A stretch of 64,000 bases of DNA from Flavobacterium sp. RSP15. Its GTDB lineage: Bacteria > Bacteroidota > Bacteroidia > Flavobacteriales > Flavobacteriaceae. The translations under genes and the position numbers were made by a program. Under the pieces are notes generated by a model. It was given only the letters and a program-made list of their open reading frames with translations. It ran no database searches and was not told the origin of the DNA. How positions within the stretch are numbered: position 1 is the stretch's first letter; each line of letters opens with the position of its first letter. Positions 8,615 through 18,861 of the stretch are shown in pieces. Location of the stretch: the NCBI RefSeq assembly GCF_003968755.1, contig NZ_RYDL01000009.1:1-64000 (forward strand), given 5' to 3'.

Positions 8615-10711
8615 ATGGCATTATTACAAAAAATTAGACAACGCTCGCTTCTTCTGATCTTAGTTATTGGGTTTTGTTTAGTAGCATTTATCATAGGTGA
8701 TATATTTAGCAGTGGAGGTTTCAGCAGTACATCAAAAGATGTAGGAAGCATTGACGGGAAAGATATTTCATTTGAAGATTTTAGAGTTAAAGTAAGTAAT
8801 GTTGAAAAAAGTGGTCAAGGAATTACTTCAACTGAAGCGGCTAACAGAGTATGGGAACAAGAAGTTTCGGTTGCTTTGCTAACGGCTGAATTTGAAAAAT
8901 TAGGATTACGAGTAGGTGAAAAACACCTATTAGAAGTGCTGAAAGGCGATCAAAATATTGGTGGGAATCCATTGTTTTTGAATGCAGCCGGTGTTTTTGA
9001 TATTGCAAAATTTAAAGAATATTTCAAAGCAAACCCTGCCCAAGCTCAGTTTTTGAAAGACAGAGAAAAAGATGCAGATCTTAATGCTAAATATCAAATA
9101 TATACTACATTAATTAAAGCGGCCGTTTTTACAACGGAGAGCGAAGGCAAGTTGCAGTATGAGATGGAAGCAAATAAAGTAAACTTTGCTTATGTTGCCG
9201 GATTATATTCAACAATCAAAGACAGTCAAGTAAAAGTGACTGATGCTGAAATTGTTGATTACATGAAGAAAAATGAAAAAAAATTCAAAGCAGAAGAATC
9301 TCGTGAAGTAGAATATGTCTTGATTGAAGACAAAGCCTCACCAGCTGATGAAGCCGAAGTAAAATCAAAAATAAATGCATTGTTAGCCGGAACAGTAGTA
9401 TACAATCAAGCTACCGGAAAAAATGATACCTTACCAGGATTCAGAGCAGCAACTAATACAATTGAGTTTGTGAATTCAAATTCAGATGTTCCTTATGATT
9501 CGTCTTATGTGGCCAAAAAAGATTTGCCTGCAATTGATGCGGATAAATTATTTAATCTTGCTCCTGGAGCCGTTTATGGGCCTTACATATACGGGAAATA
9601 TTTCTGTATTTCAAAATCAATGGGAATGAAATCAGGTGTGAATGCAAAAGCAAGTCATATTTTGATCAGTTATGAAGGGACTCAAGTTCCAAATCAAAAG
9701 GAAAAAAGAACAAAAGAAGAAGCAAAAGCAAAAGCAGAAAGTATTTTAGCACAAGTTACTGCCAGTCCGGATAGTTTCTTGATGTTAGCTTTCACAGCTT
9801 CTGATGATTCATCTTCGCAACAAGGGGGAGATTTGGGTTATTTTGGTCCAAACCAAATGGTAAAACCATTTAATGATTTTGTCTTCAATAGCAGTATTGG
9901 GAAAATAGGGTTAGTAGAAACGCCTTTTGGATTTCATATTATCAAAGTTACGGACAAGCAAGACGGAATTCGTTTGGCTACCGTAGCTCAGAAAATAGAA
10001 GCATCTGAGGCCACTTCAGATAAAATGTTTACGCAGGCAACTAAATTAGAAATGGATGCTGTGGACAAAGATTTTAACAAAATTGCAAAAGATATGGGGC
10101 TTGCAGTAGCTCCGGCTGTTTCTGTAAAAGGGATGGACGAAAACTTCGGAACTTTAGGAAATCAAAGATCAATCGTTCGTTGGGCTTTTGAAAAAGGAGT
10201 AAAAGTAGGTACTGTAAAAAGATTTGAAGTGGCTAATGTAGGTCACGTAATTGCAAAATTAAAGAGTATTGACGATTCTGGTTTAGTAGCTGTTTCTGTG
10301 GCGAGACCTTATGTGGAACAAATACTAAAAAACAAGAAAAAAGCAGCATTGATAAAGGCAAAAATGACAGGTTCTTCGTTGGAAGCAATCGCGAAAGCAG
10401 TAGGAGCTACCGTACAACAAGCTACTGACTTGACAATGCTAAACACGATGTTGCCAGGTGTTGGTCAAGAGCCAAGTGTAGTAGGAAATGCATTTGCTTT
10501 AGCAGCAAATAAAATGTCAGCTCCAATTGAAGGAAATACAGGTGTTTATGTAGTGAAAAACAATAGCACTGTAAAAGCGCCAGCATTGAAAAGCCATGCT
10601 TCTTATGTTTCTAAATTAAAGGAACAAAGCGCTTCAGATGCTAATAGAGTAGTTCCTGCCTTGAAAGGAAATGCTAAAATTGAAGACAACAGACAAGAAT
10701 TCAATTACTAG
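8615..10711 (+). CDS. ppiD: PpiD-like peptidyl-prolyl isomerase
   Basis: This 698-aa periplasmic foldase is anchored by one N-terminal helix (LLLILVIGFCLVAFIIG). A SurA-N-like chaperone region follows, then a parvulin domain (about residues 345-460; KASHILISYEG, GGDLGYFGPNQMVKPF and FGFHIIKVTD are typical) and a second degenerate segment. The ATG at 8615 is chosen; an in-frame TTG at 8573 would overlap the promoter area (TATTTTCG near 8576). A strong terminator follows at 10735. Confidence 0.88.
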   Translation: MALLQKIRQRSLLLILVIGFCLVAFIIGDIFSSGGFSSTSKDVGSIDGKDISFEDFRVKVSNVEKSGQGITSTEAANRVWEQEVSVALLTAEFEKLGLRVGEKHLLEVLKGDQNIGGNPLFLNAAGVFDIAKFKEYFKANPAQAQFLKDREKDADLNAKYQIYTTLIKAAVFTTESEGKLQYEMEANKVNFAYVAGLYSTIKDSQVKVTDAEIVDYMKKNEKKFKAEESREVEYVLIEDKASPADEAEVKSKINALLAGTVVYNQATGKNDTLPGFRAATNTIEFVNSNSDVPYDSSYVAKKDLPAIDADKLFNLAPGAVYGPYIYGKYFCISKSMGMKSGVNAKASHILISYEGTQVPNQKEKRTKEEAKAKAESILAQVTASPDSFLMLAFTASDDSSSQQGGDLGYFGPNQMVKPFNDFVFNSSIGKIGLVETPFGFHIIKVTDKQDGIRLATVAQKIEASEATSDKMFTQATKLEMDAVDKDFNKIAKDMGLAVAPAVSVKGMDENFGTLGNQRSIVRWAFEKGVKVGTVKRFEVANVGHVIAKLKSIDDSGLVAVSVARPYVEQILKNKKKAALIKAKMTGSSLEAIAKAVGATVQQATDLTMLNTMLPGVGQEPSVVGNAFALAANKMSAPIEGNTGVYVVKNNSTVKAPALKSHASYVSKLKEQSASDANRVVPALKGNAKIEDNRQEFNY

Positions 10712-10734
10712 TCAAAAAGTAATTAATCACAATA

Positions 10735-10774
10735 AAAATCCCGATACATGCTGAATGTATCGGGATTTTGCTTT
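10735..10774. terminator. Bidirectional terminator
   Basis: AAAATCCCGATACAT and ATGTATCGGGATTTT form a perfect 15-bp stem with a 5-nt loop between the convergent ppiD and GHMP kinase genes, with T-rich sequence on both strands. Confidence 0.9.
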
Positions 10775-10815
10775 TCGACAGCTTTTTTTACCGCTATGAT
10801 TATTTATACAAATAA

Positions 10816-11733
10816 TTATGGTAAAATCATTTCATCATAAGAAATTATAGTTTCATATCCTTTTGAAATAAAATAGTCAGTTGGATTTTCAATTGCAATT
10901 GCCATTACAAAATCGCCTCCCCAAGCTCCCAGGCTTTTTATCACGCCATTGAAATCTGGAAACAAAGACTCTTTTATCGTTTGTGTTTCCAGAACAATAC
11001 TCATTTGTACTTCGTGTTTTTGTAGTGCTACAGCAAAAGATTGAATTGTAGTCGCATTCAAAACTTCAGAGGTTATCACGTCATTTAAAGCAATCGTTCT
11101 CGGGAGATTATTCTTTTTATTCATATCGTAGGCTGCTATTGCGCTTTTGCTGCTTTGCTTTTTATTCAGATAGACAAAGTAAAGATTGTTAGTAAAATCC
11201 GGATTAAAAGATACTTTTTCAACAATAGGAGTACCTTTTTCCAAATGATATACAATAGGGGTGTCGTTTTGCGCACAGGCAATATCATAACCACTACCTC
11301 CAAAACTGTTTTTAAGCAATGTAAAAGCATCGATGTCTAACCACTGAGCAATGTTGTTTATCAAAGTCGATGACGTGCCCAAACCCCAGCTTTTGGGAAA
11401 GCTAAGTTCAGTCGTGATTGTGTATCCCTCTGAATTTAAAATGAAACCCGGATTTAATTTGAATGCCTCGTGCAAAATAATCTTAAGTGTAGCCTTGACC
11501 GATTCATTTTTAGTTTGAACTTCCTTTGAAATATCAGAAAATAAAAGGGTGTCTTCAAACCAAATACTTCCATCTGCATCATAACTTTTCCAGATTATTT
11601 CCTTATTATTTCCCTTTTCTATAATGAGGTTTTGCCCCATTTTTGTTGGTAATGCAAACGCTTTGGCACCATCAAGGACTAGATATTCTCCTGTGATTAA
11701 AAGTTTTCCGTTACTGTAAAATGTTTTCTTCAT
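10816..11733 (-). CDS. GHMP kinase of the mevalonate pathway (GYDIA type)
   Basis: The 305-aa kinase has an N-terminal NGKLLITGEYLVLDGAKAFA segment like mevalonate and phosphomevalonate kinases, a GHMP ATP loop (LSFPKSWGLGTSSTLIN) near residues 110-125, GGSGYDIACA near 145-155, and a C-terminal glycine loop (GAWGGDFVMAI). It lies about 50 bp downstream of HMG-CoA reductase on the same strand, so it most likely phosphorylates mevalonate or phosphomevalonate for isoprenoid synthesis. Substrate choice is not settled by the sequence. Confidence 0.85.
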   Translation of the reverse strand: MKKTFYSNGKLLITGEYLVLDGAKAFALPTKMGQNLIIEKGNNKEIIWKSYDADGSIWFEDTLLFSDISKEVQTKNESVKATLKIILHEAFKLNPGFILNSEGYTITTELSFPKSWGLGTSSTLINNIAQWLDIDAFTLLKNSFGGSGYDIACAQNDTPIVYHLEKGTPIVEKVSFNPDFTNNLYFVYLNKKQSSKSAIAAYDMNKKNNLPRTIALNDVITSEVLNATTIQSFAVALQKHEVQMSIVLETQTIKESLFPDFNGVIKSLGAWGGDFVMAIAIENPTDYFISKGYETIISYDEMILP

Positions 11734-11737
11734 TGTC

Positions 11738-11775
11738 TTTGCGAGGAACGAAGCAACCTTATTCTTTGTTGCTTC
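11738..11775. repeat. Short dispersed repeat with hairpin
   Basis: TTTGCGAGGAACGAAGCAAC followed by GTTGCTTC sits in the 51-bp gap between HMG-CoA reductase and GHMP kinase. GAAGCAAC (11750-11757) and GTTGCTTC (11768-11775) can pair. Very similar sequences recur between genes in many Bacteroidota genomes, as far as I recall. Confidence 0.5.
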
Positions 11776-11784
11776 AAGATAAAA

Positions 11785-13101
11785 TTATTTTCTTAAACTT
11801 TCAATATAGGTGACCACAGCGCTATGCGAAACGGCATTTTTTCTAAAATGTTTCTGGATTAAAATACGTTCTTCATCAGTAGCTTCAAATTGGTTGATGA
11901 TGTTATTTAAATGCATTTTCATGTGTCCTTCCTGAATTCCTGTGGTAGTCAAAGAACGCAATGCGGCAAAGTTTTGAGCTAAACCGGCTACGGCTACAAA
12001 CTGCATTAATTCCTTGGCAGAAGGTTTTTCTAACATTTCCAATGATAATTTTACCAATGGATGTAAGGAAGTTAAACCACCAACAGTTCCTAATGCTAAA
12101 GGGATTTCTAGCCAAAAAGTAAAAATACCATTTTCTATTTTGGCGTGGGAAAGACTGGAGTATTTTCCGTTTCGGGAAGCATAGGCATGAATTCCTGCTT
12201 CGATGGCGCGGAAATCATTTCCAGTTGCCAAAACTACTGCATCTACTCCGTTCATGATTCCTTTGTTATGCGTAACGGCTCTGTACGGCTCGACTTCGGC
12301 GATTTGTACGGCTTGCACAAATTTCTCTGCAAATTCTTGAGGATTTAAAATGTGTTTTTCTTCCAAGTCAGCAATCGGACAAGAAACTTTGGCTCTTACG
12401 ATACAATTAGGAACGTAATTCGAAAGTATACTCATTACTACTTCAATCTCTTTTTCTGATTCGGTGAATAGACTATAGTTTTGGACCTCTTCTTTTAAGG
12501 TTTTAGCAAACTGTTCCAGACACGAATTGATAAAATTAGCGCCCATGCTGTCTTTGGTTTCAAAAGTGGCATGCAGCTGAAAATAATGGGGCAATAAATC
12601 GGTTTTGTCTTTTAAAATAATATCTAAAATTCCGCCACCACGTTTTTGCATATTTGTGGTAATCGACTCGGTTTCTGAAAAGAATTTATTTTTGTGTTGG
12701 ACAAAAAACAAATTCAATTTTGAAACATCACCTTTATAAATAAAATGAACCTGACCAATTTTTTCAGTATTGATTACGGTTGCTTTAAATCCGCCACGCG
12801 TAGACCAAAATTTAGCAGCTTTTGCGGCAGCGGCAACCACAGAGCTTTCTTCAATAGCCATGGGAATGGTGCTGTATTTTCCATTAATCAGGAAATTAGG
12901 AGCAACTCCAAGCGGTATGTAGAAATTTGTTATCGTATTTTCGATGAATTCATCGTGTAATTTCTGTATTTTTTCATCAGAATTCCAGTAGTTTTTCAGC
13001 AAGGCGATGGCTTCTGTGGGTGTTGAAAAATATTGATCGGCAATCCATTTAATTTTTTCTTCTTTGGATAGTTTAGAAAATCCGCTAATGGCCTTATTCA
13101 T
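11785..13101 (-). CDS. Hydroxymethylglutaryl-CoA reductase, class II type
   Basis: The 438-aa enzyme makes mevalonate from HMG-CoA. Class II features are visible: GGFKATVI, KRGGGI, DSMGANFINSCLEQ, the HNKGIMNGVDAVVLATGNDF block and a C-terminal catalytic-His segment GHMKMHL. Although class II enzymes are called degradative, the adjacent GHMP kinase and the known mevalonate pathway of Flavobacteriia make a biosynthetic role more likely. ATG at 13101 is preferred over an in-frame TTG two codons upstream. A perfect promoter box lies 29 bp upstream. Confidence 0.92.
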   Translation of the reverse strand: MNKAISGFSKLSKEEKIKWIADQYFSTPTEAIALLKNYWNSDEKIQKLHDEFIENTITNFYIPLGVAPNFLINGKYSTIPMAIEESSVVAAAAKAAKFWSTRGGFKATVINTEKIGQVHFIYKGDVSKLNLFFVQHKNKFFSETESITTNMQKRGGGILDIILKDKTDLLPHYFQLHATFETKDSMGANFINSCLEQFAKTLKEEVQNYSLFTESEKEIEVVMSILSNYVPNCIVRAKVSCPIADLEEKHILNPQEFAEKFVQAVQIAEVEPYRAVTHNKGIMNGVDAVVLATGNDFRAIEAGIHAYASRNGKYSSLSHAKIENGIFTFWLEIPLALGTVGGLTSLHPLVKLSLEMLEKPSAKELMQFVAVAGLAQNFAALRSLTTTGIQEGHMKMHLNNIINQFEATDEERILIQKHFRKNAVSHSAVVTYIESLRK

Positions 13102-13129
13102 TTTCAATTGATTATAGTATAATTAAATG

Positions 13130-13137
13130 CAAATATA
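13130..13137 (-). promoter_or_regulatory. Promoter of HMG-CoA reductase operon
   Basis: On the minus strand TATATTTG matches TAnnTTTG exactly. A TTG (plus-strand CAA at 13159-13161) lies 21 bp further upstream, in the place of the -33 element. Confidence 0.65.
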
Positions 13138-13280
13138 CGGTTTTAGCCGTTTTAGTAGCAATCCTATTATCCTCAATAAAAGGGGGTTTAAAATATTGTT
13201 TTTAAGATTTAACACATATAATGTGAAATTATTGTAAATTTTTCACTAAAATTGACGGTTTTTATATTTAAATAAATATC

Positions 13281-15452
13281 ATGTATTCAAGAAAAATTAT
13301 TGCATTATTTTTATTCGTTTGTTTTGCAGTTGCAGGGCAGCAAAAAATCACCATTGATGCCATTTATAACGGCACTTTTCGGGCGCAAGGCATGGATGAA
13401 TTGCAGTCGTTGAAAAACACAAATCAATATACGGTTTTGAATACCGACAGACAGTCCAGAAGCATGCAGATTGATTTGTATGATTTTGCAACTTTAAAAA
13501 AAGTGTCCACATTAATAGATACAAAATCGTACGCCGAATTATCAGGAGGGATTGACAGTTATACGTTTGACGCTTCAGAAAAAATGATTCTATTGGCTTG
13601 CAATACCAATCAAATCTTCCGCCACTCCTTTACAGCGGATTACTATTTATATGACATCGCCAATAAGAAATTAAGAAAACTATTCGATTCTCCCGTTCAG
13701 GAGCCTACTTTTTCACCTGATGGGAAAAAGATTGCATACGCCAAAGAAAATAATCTGTATGTACATGATTTAGTTGCTGATAAATCAACTCCAATAACTA
13801 CAGACGGACAAAAAAACAGTATTATTAATGGTATTACGGATTGGGTTTACGAAGAAGAATTTGCTTTTGTAAAGGCTTTTGACTGGAGTGCTGACAGCAA
13901 AAAAGTAGCCTACATACGTTTTGACGAAAGTCAGGTTCCGGAATTTTCAATGTCAATGTTTGGAAAAGACTTGTACCCAACGATGCAAACGTTCAAATAT
14001 CCAAAAGCCGGGGAGAAGAATGCTCTAGTTTCTTTACATATTTATGATGTAAATTTGAATGCAGTAAAAAACATAAATCTTGGGAATTATAACGATTTTT
14101 ATATTGCCAGAATGAAATGGACAAATGATGAGAATACACTATCAGCACAGGTATTGAATCGCCACCAAAACAATTTGGATTTGTTGTTTATCGATGGAAA
14201 TTCAGGAGCTGTAAAAGTAGTTTTGAACGAAAAAGACAAAGCCTACGTTGATGTGACAGATAACTTGACTTTCTTGAAAGACAACAGTTTTATTTGGACC
14301 AGCGAAAAAGACGGTTTCAATCATATTTATTTATATGATAAAAATGGAAAATTGAAAAACCAACTGACCAAAGGAAAATGGGAAGTGACGAATTATTACG
14401 GTTTAGACGAAAAAACAAATACAGTTTTCTATCAGTCGGTAGAAAACGGATCTATTAACAGAGATGTTTATAGAATAGGTCTTGACGGAAAAAACAAAGT
14501 CCGTTTGTCACAAAATACAGGAACTAATGCGGCAACATTCAGTCCGAATTTCCAATACTACATTAACACGTTTTCTAGTGCGTCTCTACCTCCGACGTAT
14601 ACATTGAACGAGGCCAAGGCTGGAAAACAAGTACAAGTTATTGAAAACAATGAATCATTGGCTACGAAACTAAAAAGCTATAATTTACCGGCTAAAGAGT
14701 TTTTTGTTTTAAAAACAGCAAAAGGACATGAGCTAAATGCTTGGATGATTAAACCAAAAGATTTTGACCCAACTAAAAAATATCCTGTTTTCATGTACCA
14801 ATATTCGGGTCCGGGTTCCCAGCAAGTAAACAATGAGTGGAACAGCACTGATGATTATTGGTTTATGATGCTATCACAACAAGGATATATTGTAGCTTGT
14901 GTTGACGGGCGCGGAACTGGCTTTAAAGGAGCTGATTTCAAAAAAGTAACCCAACTGCAATTAGGGAAATACGAAGTAGAAGATCAAATTGATGCTGCGA
15001 AAGTAATAGGAAATTACGCATTTGTTGATAAGGCTAGAATTGGTATATTTGGCTGGTCGTATGGTGGTTTTATGGCGTCTAATTGCATCATGAAAGGAAA
15101 TGACACGTTCAAAATGGCAATTGCTGTAGCTCCTGTGACGAACTGGCGTTTTTATGACAGTGTGTACACGGAACGTTACATGCAGACCCCACAAGAAAAT
15201 GCTAGCGGATACGATGATAATTCCCCAATAAATCATGTAGATAAATTGAAAGGGAAATTCCTTTTGATACACGGTTCAGGAGATGATAATGTTCACGTTC
15301 AAAACTCCATGCAGATGATGGAAGCGTTGATTCAGGCTAATAAACAATTTGATTCCCAAATTTACCCGGACAATAATCACGGAATTTATGGTGGGAAAAC
15401 CAGAATTCAATTGTACACAAAAATGACTAATTTCATCAAAGAAAATTTATAA
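13281..15452 (+). CDS. Dipeptidyl peptidase IV (S9)
   Basis: This 723-aa exported serine peptidase cuts X-Pro dipeptides from peptide N-termini in the periplasm. It has a signal peptide (MYSRKIIALFLFVCFAVAG), a beta-propeller (about 40-460) and an alpha/beta-hydrolase domain. The triad is visible: Ser593 in GWSYGGFM, Asp668 in GSGDDNVH and His700 in NNHGIYGG. The glutamate motif of the propeller is also present (DWVYEEEF). Two POT peptide transporters follow at once (gap 9 bp), so products are probably taken up directly. Confidence 0.93.
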   Translation: MYSRKIIALFLFVCFAVAGQQKITIDAIYNGTFRAQGMDELQSLKNTNQYTVLNTDRQSRSMQIDLYDFATLKKVSTLIDTKSYAELSGGIDSYTFDASEKMILLACNTNQIFRHSFTADYYLYDIANKKLRKLFDSPVQEPTFSPDGKKIAYAKENNLYVHDLVADKSTPITTDGQKNSIINGITDWVYEEEFAFVKAFDWSADSKKVAYIRFDESQVPEFSMSMFGKDLYPTMQTFKYPKAGEKNALVSLHIYDVNLNAVKNINLGNYNDFYIARMKWTNDENTLSAQVLNRHQNNLDLLFIDGNSGAVKVVLNEKDKAYVDVTDNLTFLKDNSFIWTSEKDGFNHIYLYDKNGKLKNQLTKGKWEVTNYYGLDEKTNTVFYQSVENGSINRDVYRIGLDGKNKVRLSQNTGTNAATFSPNFQYYINTFSSASLPPTYTLNEAKAGKQVQVIENNESLATKLKSYNLPAKEFFVLKTAKGHELNAWMIKPKDFDPTKKYPVFMYQYSGPGSQQVNNEWNSTDDYWFMMLSQQGYIVACVDGRGTGFKGADFKKVTQLQLGKYEVEDQIDAAKVIGNYAFVDKARIGIFGWSYGGFMASNCIMKGNDTFKMAIAVAPVTNWRFYDSVYTERYMQTPQENASGYDDNSPINHVDKLKGKFLLIHGSGDDNVHVQNSMQMMEALIQANKQFDSQIYPDNNHGIYGGKTRIQLYTKMTNFIKENL

Positions 15453-15461
15453 CAGCGCTTT

Positions 15462-17006
15462 ATGACGAACGACGCATTGATTAAAAAAGATTTTTTTGGA
15501 CATCCAAAAGCGCTTTTTATATTGTTTTTTACCGAAATGTGGGAACGCTTCTCCTTTTATGGAATGAAGGCCTTGTTGATTTTTTACTTGACAAAGTACC
15601 ATTTGTTTTCGGATACTTCGGGGAATTTATTAATTGGTAGTTATGCGGCGCTGGTGTATGCCGTTCCAGTGTTAGGGGGTTTTATTGCTGATAAATATCT
15701 GGGATTTAGAAAAGCCATTGTTTTTGGTGGGATTATGTTGGTGTTGGGTCATATAGGAATGGCTTATGAAGGAAATGCTGCCACACAATCCATTACCGGC
15801 GCAATTACACGGGACGAAACCGCCTTGCAAATATTTTACTTTTCATTATCGTTAATCATTGTCGGGGTTGGTTTTCTTAAAGCCAATATCTCTTCATTAG
15901 TTGGAGAATTATATGAAAAAGGCGATAAACGAAGAGATTCTGGATTCACGTTGTTTTATATGGGAATCAACTTAGGGTCTTTTATGGCTACGCTAATATG
16001 TGTTTGGTTGGGCGAAACGTACGGTTGGAGTTATGGTTTTGGTGCAGCTGGTGTCGGAATGTTTTTTGGACTATTGACTTTTATTTCCGGCAGAAAATTA
16101 TTGATGGGAAAAGGAGAATCAAACAACCCTTCTTTCCTAGAAAACAAATCTTTTGGATTTAAAAATGAGTGGTTGATTTATATTGGAAGTGTTTTGTCAA
16201 CGGTATTGTTTTGGCAAATGGTCCAAAATCACGATGCAGTTTCATGGGCTTTAAAAATTGCGGGTGGAATTTCTTTTATTTATATTGTTTATTACGCAGC
16301 TACACAACTCGATGGTAAAGCACGTGATCAGTTGATTGCGTTAACTATTCTGATCGTATTTACTATTGTCTTCTGGGCATTGTTTGAACAAGCGTATACT
16401 TCCATGAATTTATTTGCTGACCGGATTTTAGACCGAACTATATTTGGTTATGAAGTTTCTGCCGGGCAGTTCTTAAGTTTTAATGCCTTGTTTATAATAT
16501 TGCTAGCGCCTGTCTTTGCTTGGATTTGGCCGAAATTAGGGAAATACAATCCAAATACAGCTGTAAAATTTGCATTAGCATTAGCATTAGTAGGACTAGG
16601 CTTTGGAGCATTAGTGATGGGAATAAACCTTTCTGGTGCTGGAAAAGTAGCAGCGATTTGGCTAATATTGGCTTATTTTTTGCATACTTGTGGAGAATTG
16701 AGTTTGTCACCAGTAGGACTTTCTGCGGTAACCAAATTATCTCCGGTAAAAATCGTTGGGTTTATGATGGGCGTTTGGTTTTTGGCAACAGCCAGTTCTG
16801 AATTTATTGCGTCTATTTTAGCAAATATTGCTTCGGTAGACACCTCAAATGGTACAGCACCTGATTTAAATTTAGCAAAGCAGAGTTATTTAGTGCTTTT
16901 TGAATATTTATTTTATACGGGTCTTGGTTTTGGGGTTGTTTTACTGCTGCTTTCACCAGTAATCAAAAAATTAATGCACGGAGTTGATAAGGAATTAAAC
17001 AATTAA
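15462..17006 (+). CDS. POT family di/tripeptide:proton symporter
   Basis: The 514-aa inner-membrane transporter has the POT signature EMWERFSFYGMKALLIFYLT near residues 25-45 (the ExxERF proton-coupling motif), the FYMGINLGS motif of helix 5 and a C-terminal GELSLSPVGLS segment. About 12-14 membrane helices are expected. It stands between dipeptidyl peptidase IV and a second POT gene 4 bp downstream, which suggests one peptide-uptake operon. Confidence 0.93.
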   Translation: MTNDALIKKDFFGHPKALFILFFTEMWERFSFYGMKALLIFYLTKYHLFSDTSGNLLIGSYAALVYAVPVLGGFIADKYLGFRKAIVFGGIMLVLGHIGMAYEGNAATQSITGAITRDETALQIFYFSLSLIIVGVGFLKANISSLVGELYEKGDKRRDSGFTLFYMGINLGSFMATLICVWLGETYGWSYGFGAAGVGMFFGLLTFISGRKLLMGKGESNNPSFLENKSFGFKNEWLIYIGSVLSTVLFWQMVQNHDAVSWALKIAGGISFIYIVYYAATQLDGKARDQLIALTILIVFTIVFWALFEQAYTSMNLFADRILDRTIFGYEVSAGQFLSFNALFIILLAPVFAWIWPKLGKYNPNTAVKFALALALVGLGFGALVMGINLSGAGKVAAIWLILAYFLHTCGELSLSPVGLSAVTKLSPVKIVGFMMGVWFLATASSEFIASILANIASVDTSNGTAPDLNLAKQSYLVLFEYLFYTGLGFGVVLLLLSPVIKKLMHGVDKELNN

Positions 17007-17010
17007 TAGG

Positions 17011-18816
17011 ATGAGTGAAAATACAACAGATCAATTTTTTAAGAATACCGTTTTAGGACATCCTGCGGGATTGTTCGTTTTGTTTTTCACAGAAATGTGG
17101 GAACGATTTTCATTCTACGGAATGCGTTCTTTGTTGATATTATTTTTAACCGCTTCCTTTACAGATGGTGGTTGGGAATGGACTCGCGAAAATGCTTCTG
17201 CCTTATTTGGATCCTATGTAGGATTGGTTTATTTGTCCACAATGTTAGGGGGGTATTTTGCAGATAAAGTAATTGGTTTTAGATGGGCTGTTGTTGTTGG
17301 GGCAAGCTTAATGACTTTGGGGCATGCTTCTATGGCTGTTGAAACAGAATTTTCTATTTATTTAGGATTAGTATTGTTGGTTTTTGGGAATGGTTTTTTC
17401 AAACCCAACATGACCTCTATCGTATCTGAAATGTACAAAGACCGTCCTGAAAAGAAAGATGGCGCGTATACTTTGTTTTATATGGGAGTTAATGCCGGAG
17501 CGTTCTTTGGGATTTTACTTTGCGGTTATTTAGGGGAAAAAGTGGGTTGGACTTACGGTTTTGGTTTAGCCGGAATTTTTATGTTCTTTGGAATGTTGCA
17601 GTTTTGGCTGTCTCAGGATATCTTTGGAGATATTGGTTTAAAACCAAATAAAGAAAGCAAAGCGAAAGCAGAAGCATTAGATACTGACAAAAGAAATCCT
17701 TTTTCGCCAATACAATTGGCAGCAATAGCCTTCTCTTCTATATTAGCATTATTATGGCTTATAAATGATCCTGCTTCAAAAATATCCGGGGGCAAAATAA
17801 ATATTTTTTCTTTCTTAGGTCCTAATGGAAATGCGATTGCAATTGCTTCAGCTCTACTTGTATTTATTGTATTGTTAATTTATAGATTTACTCAATATTC
17901 TAAAATTACTAAAGAAAAATTAATAGCGGTTACCTTTTTTGCCTTTCTTACCATTTTCTTTTGGGCAATTTTTGAGCAGTCACCAAACAGTTTGACCATT
18001 TTTGCTAGTGATTATACGGATCGTGTTTTAACAGGCAATTGGAGTGTGGTGTTTTTAGTGATTAATTCGTTAATTACTATTTTACCGTTGGTTATTATTA
18101 CCGGGGTTTTAATTTTATTATTTAAGCAAACATTTAAACTTTATGCTGTTGCAAATATGATCCTTAGTGTCAGTTTTATAATTATTTGGGGAATAGCACT
18201 ATGGATGTTGACTAAAGATTATTACACTGCGGGTTATCTTACTTTATCAGATTCAACATTGCAAGCATTGAAAATTGATAAAGTAACTACTGCATTGACA
18301 GAAGTTCCTGCCACTTGGTTTTCTACTTTAAACTCGTTATTCATAATCTCTTTGGCTCCATTGTTTTCAAAATGGTGGGAAAGTAAATACAATCCTTCTG
18401 CAAATTTAAAATACGGAATCGGAATGGCATTGCTAGCGCTTGGTATGGCTTGTGTCGCTTTTGGGGCAAGCGGAATCGAAGCGGGTGCAAAAACAGCTTC
18501 AGTAAGTATGATATGGTTGATTTTAGTCTATCTTTTCCATACAATGGCAGAGCTGTGTATCTCACCGGTAGGATTGTCGTATGTAAGTAAATTAGTTCCT
18601 GCCCGTATGATTGCCTTTATGTTTGGAGTTTGGTACTTAGCAGTAGCAATTGGTATGAAAGGTGCAGGGATGTTTGGTGAAAACATTGATAAAATCGCCA
18701 ACGAACACGGATTGAGTTACTTCTTTTGGATGTTGACTATTATCTCTATTGTAGTTGCTTTGTTCTCTGTTTTGATGACTCCAATAATTAAGAAATTAAT
18801 GCATGGTGTTCGATAA
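17011..18816 (+). CDS. Second POT family peptide transporter
   Basis: The 601-aa paralogue of the preceding gene has the same EMWERFSFYGMRSLLILFLT motif, FYMGVNAGA and AELCISPVGLSYVSKLVP. It is longer, with inserted loops near 210-235 and 370-440, so substrate range or regulation may differ from its neighbour. The four-base gap to the upstream copy indicates tandem duplication and co-transcription. Confidence 0.92.
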   Translation: MSENTTDQFFKNTVLGHPAGLFVLFFTEMWERFSFYGMRSLLILFLTASFTDGGWEWTRENASALFGSYVGLVYLSTMLGGYFADKVIGFRWAVVVGASLMTLGHASMAVETEFSIYLGLVLLVFGNGFFKPNMTSIVSEMYKDRPEKKDGAYTLFYMGVNAGAFFGILLCGYLGEKVGWTYGFGLAGIFMFFGMLQFWLSQDIFGDIGLKPNKESKAKAEALDTDKRNPFSPIQLAAIAFSSILALLWLINDPASKISGGKINIFSFLGPNGNAIAIASALLVFIVLLIYRFTQYSKITKEKLIAVTFFAFLTIFFWAIFEQSPNSLTIFASDYTDRVLTGNWSVVFLVINSLITILPLVIITGVLILLFKQTFKLYAVANMILSVSFIIIWGIALWMLTKDYYTAGYLTLSDSTLQALKIDKVTTALTEVPATWFSTLNSLFIISLAPLFSKWWESKYNPSANLKYGIGMALLALGMACVAFGASGIEAGAKTASVSMIWLILVYLFHTMAELCISPVGLSYVSKLVPARMIAFMFGVWYLAVAIGMKGAGMFGENIDKIANEHGLSYFFWMLTIISIVVALFSVLMTPIIKKLMHGVR

Positions 18817-18861
18817 ATTTTAGGCATCGTTTTTGATTTGTTCACCGTAAATAATATAGAT

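Noticed and set aside
11785..13101. Catabolic mevalonate degradation enzyme
   Set aside because: Class II sequence type alone suggests this name, but the neighbouring GHMP kinase and Flavobacteriia physiology favour synthesis.
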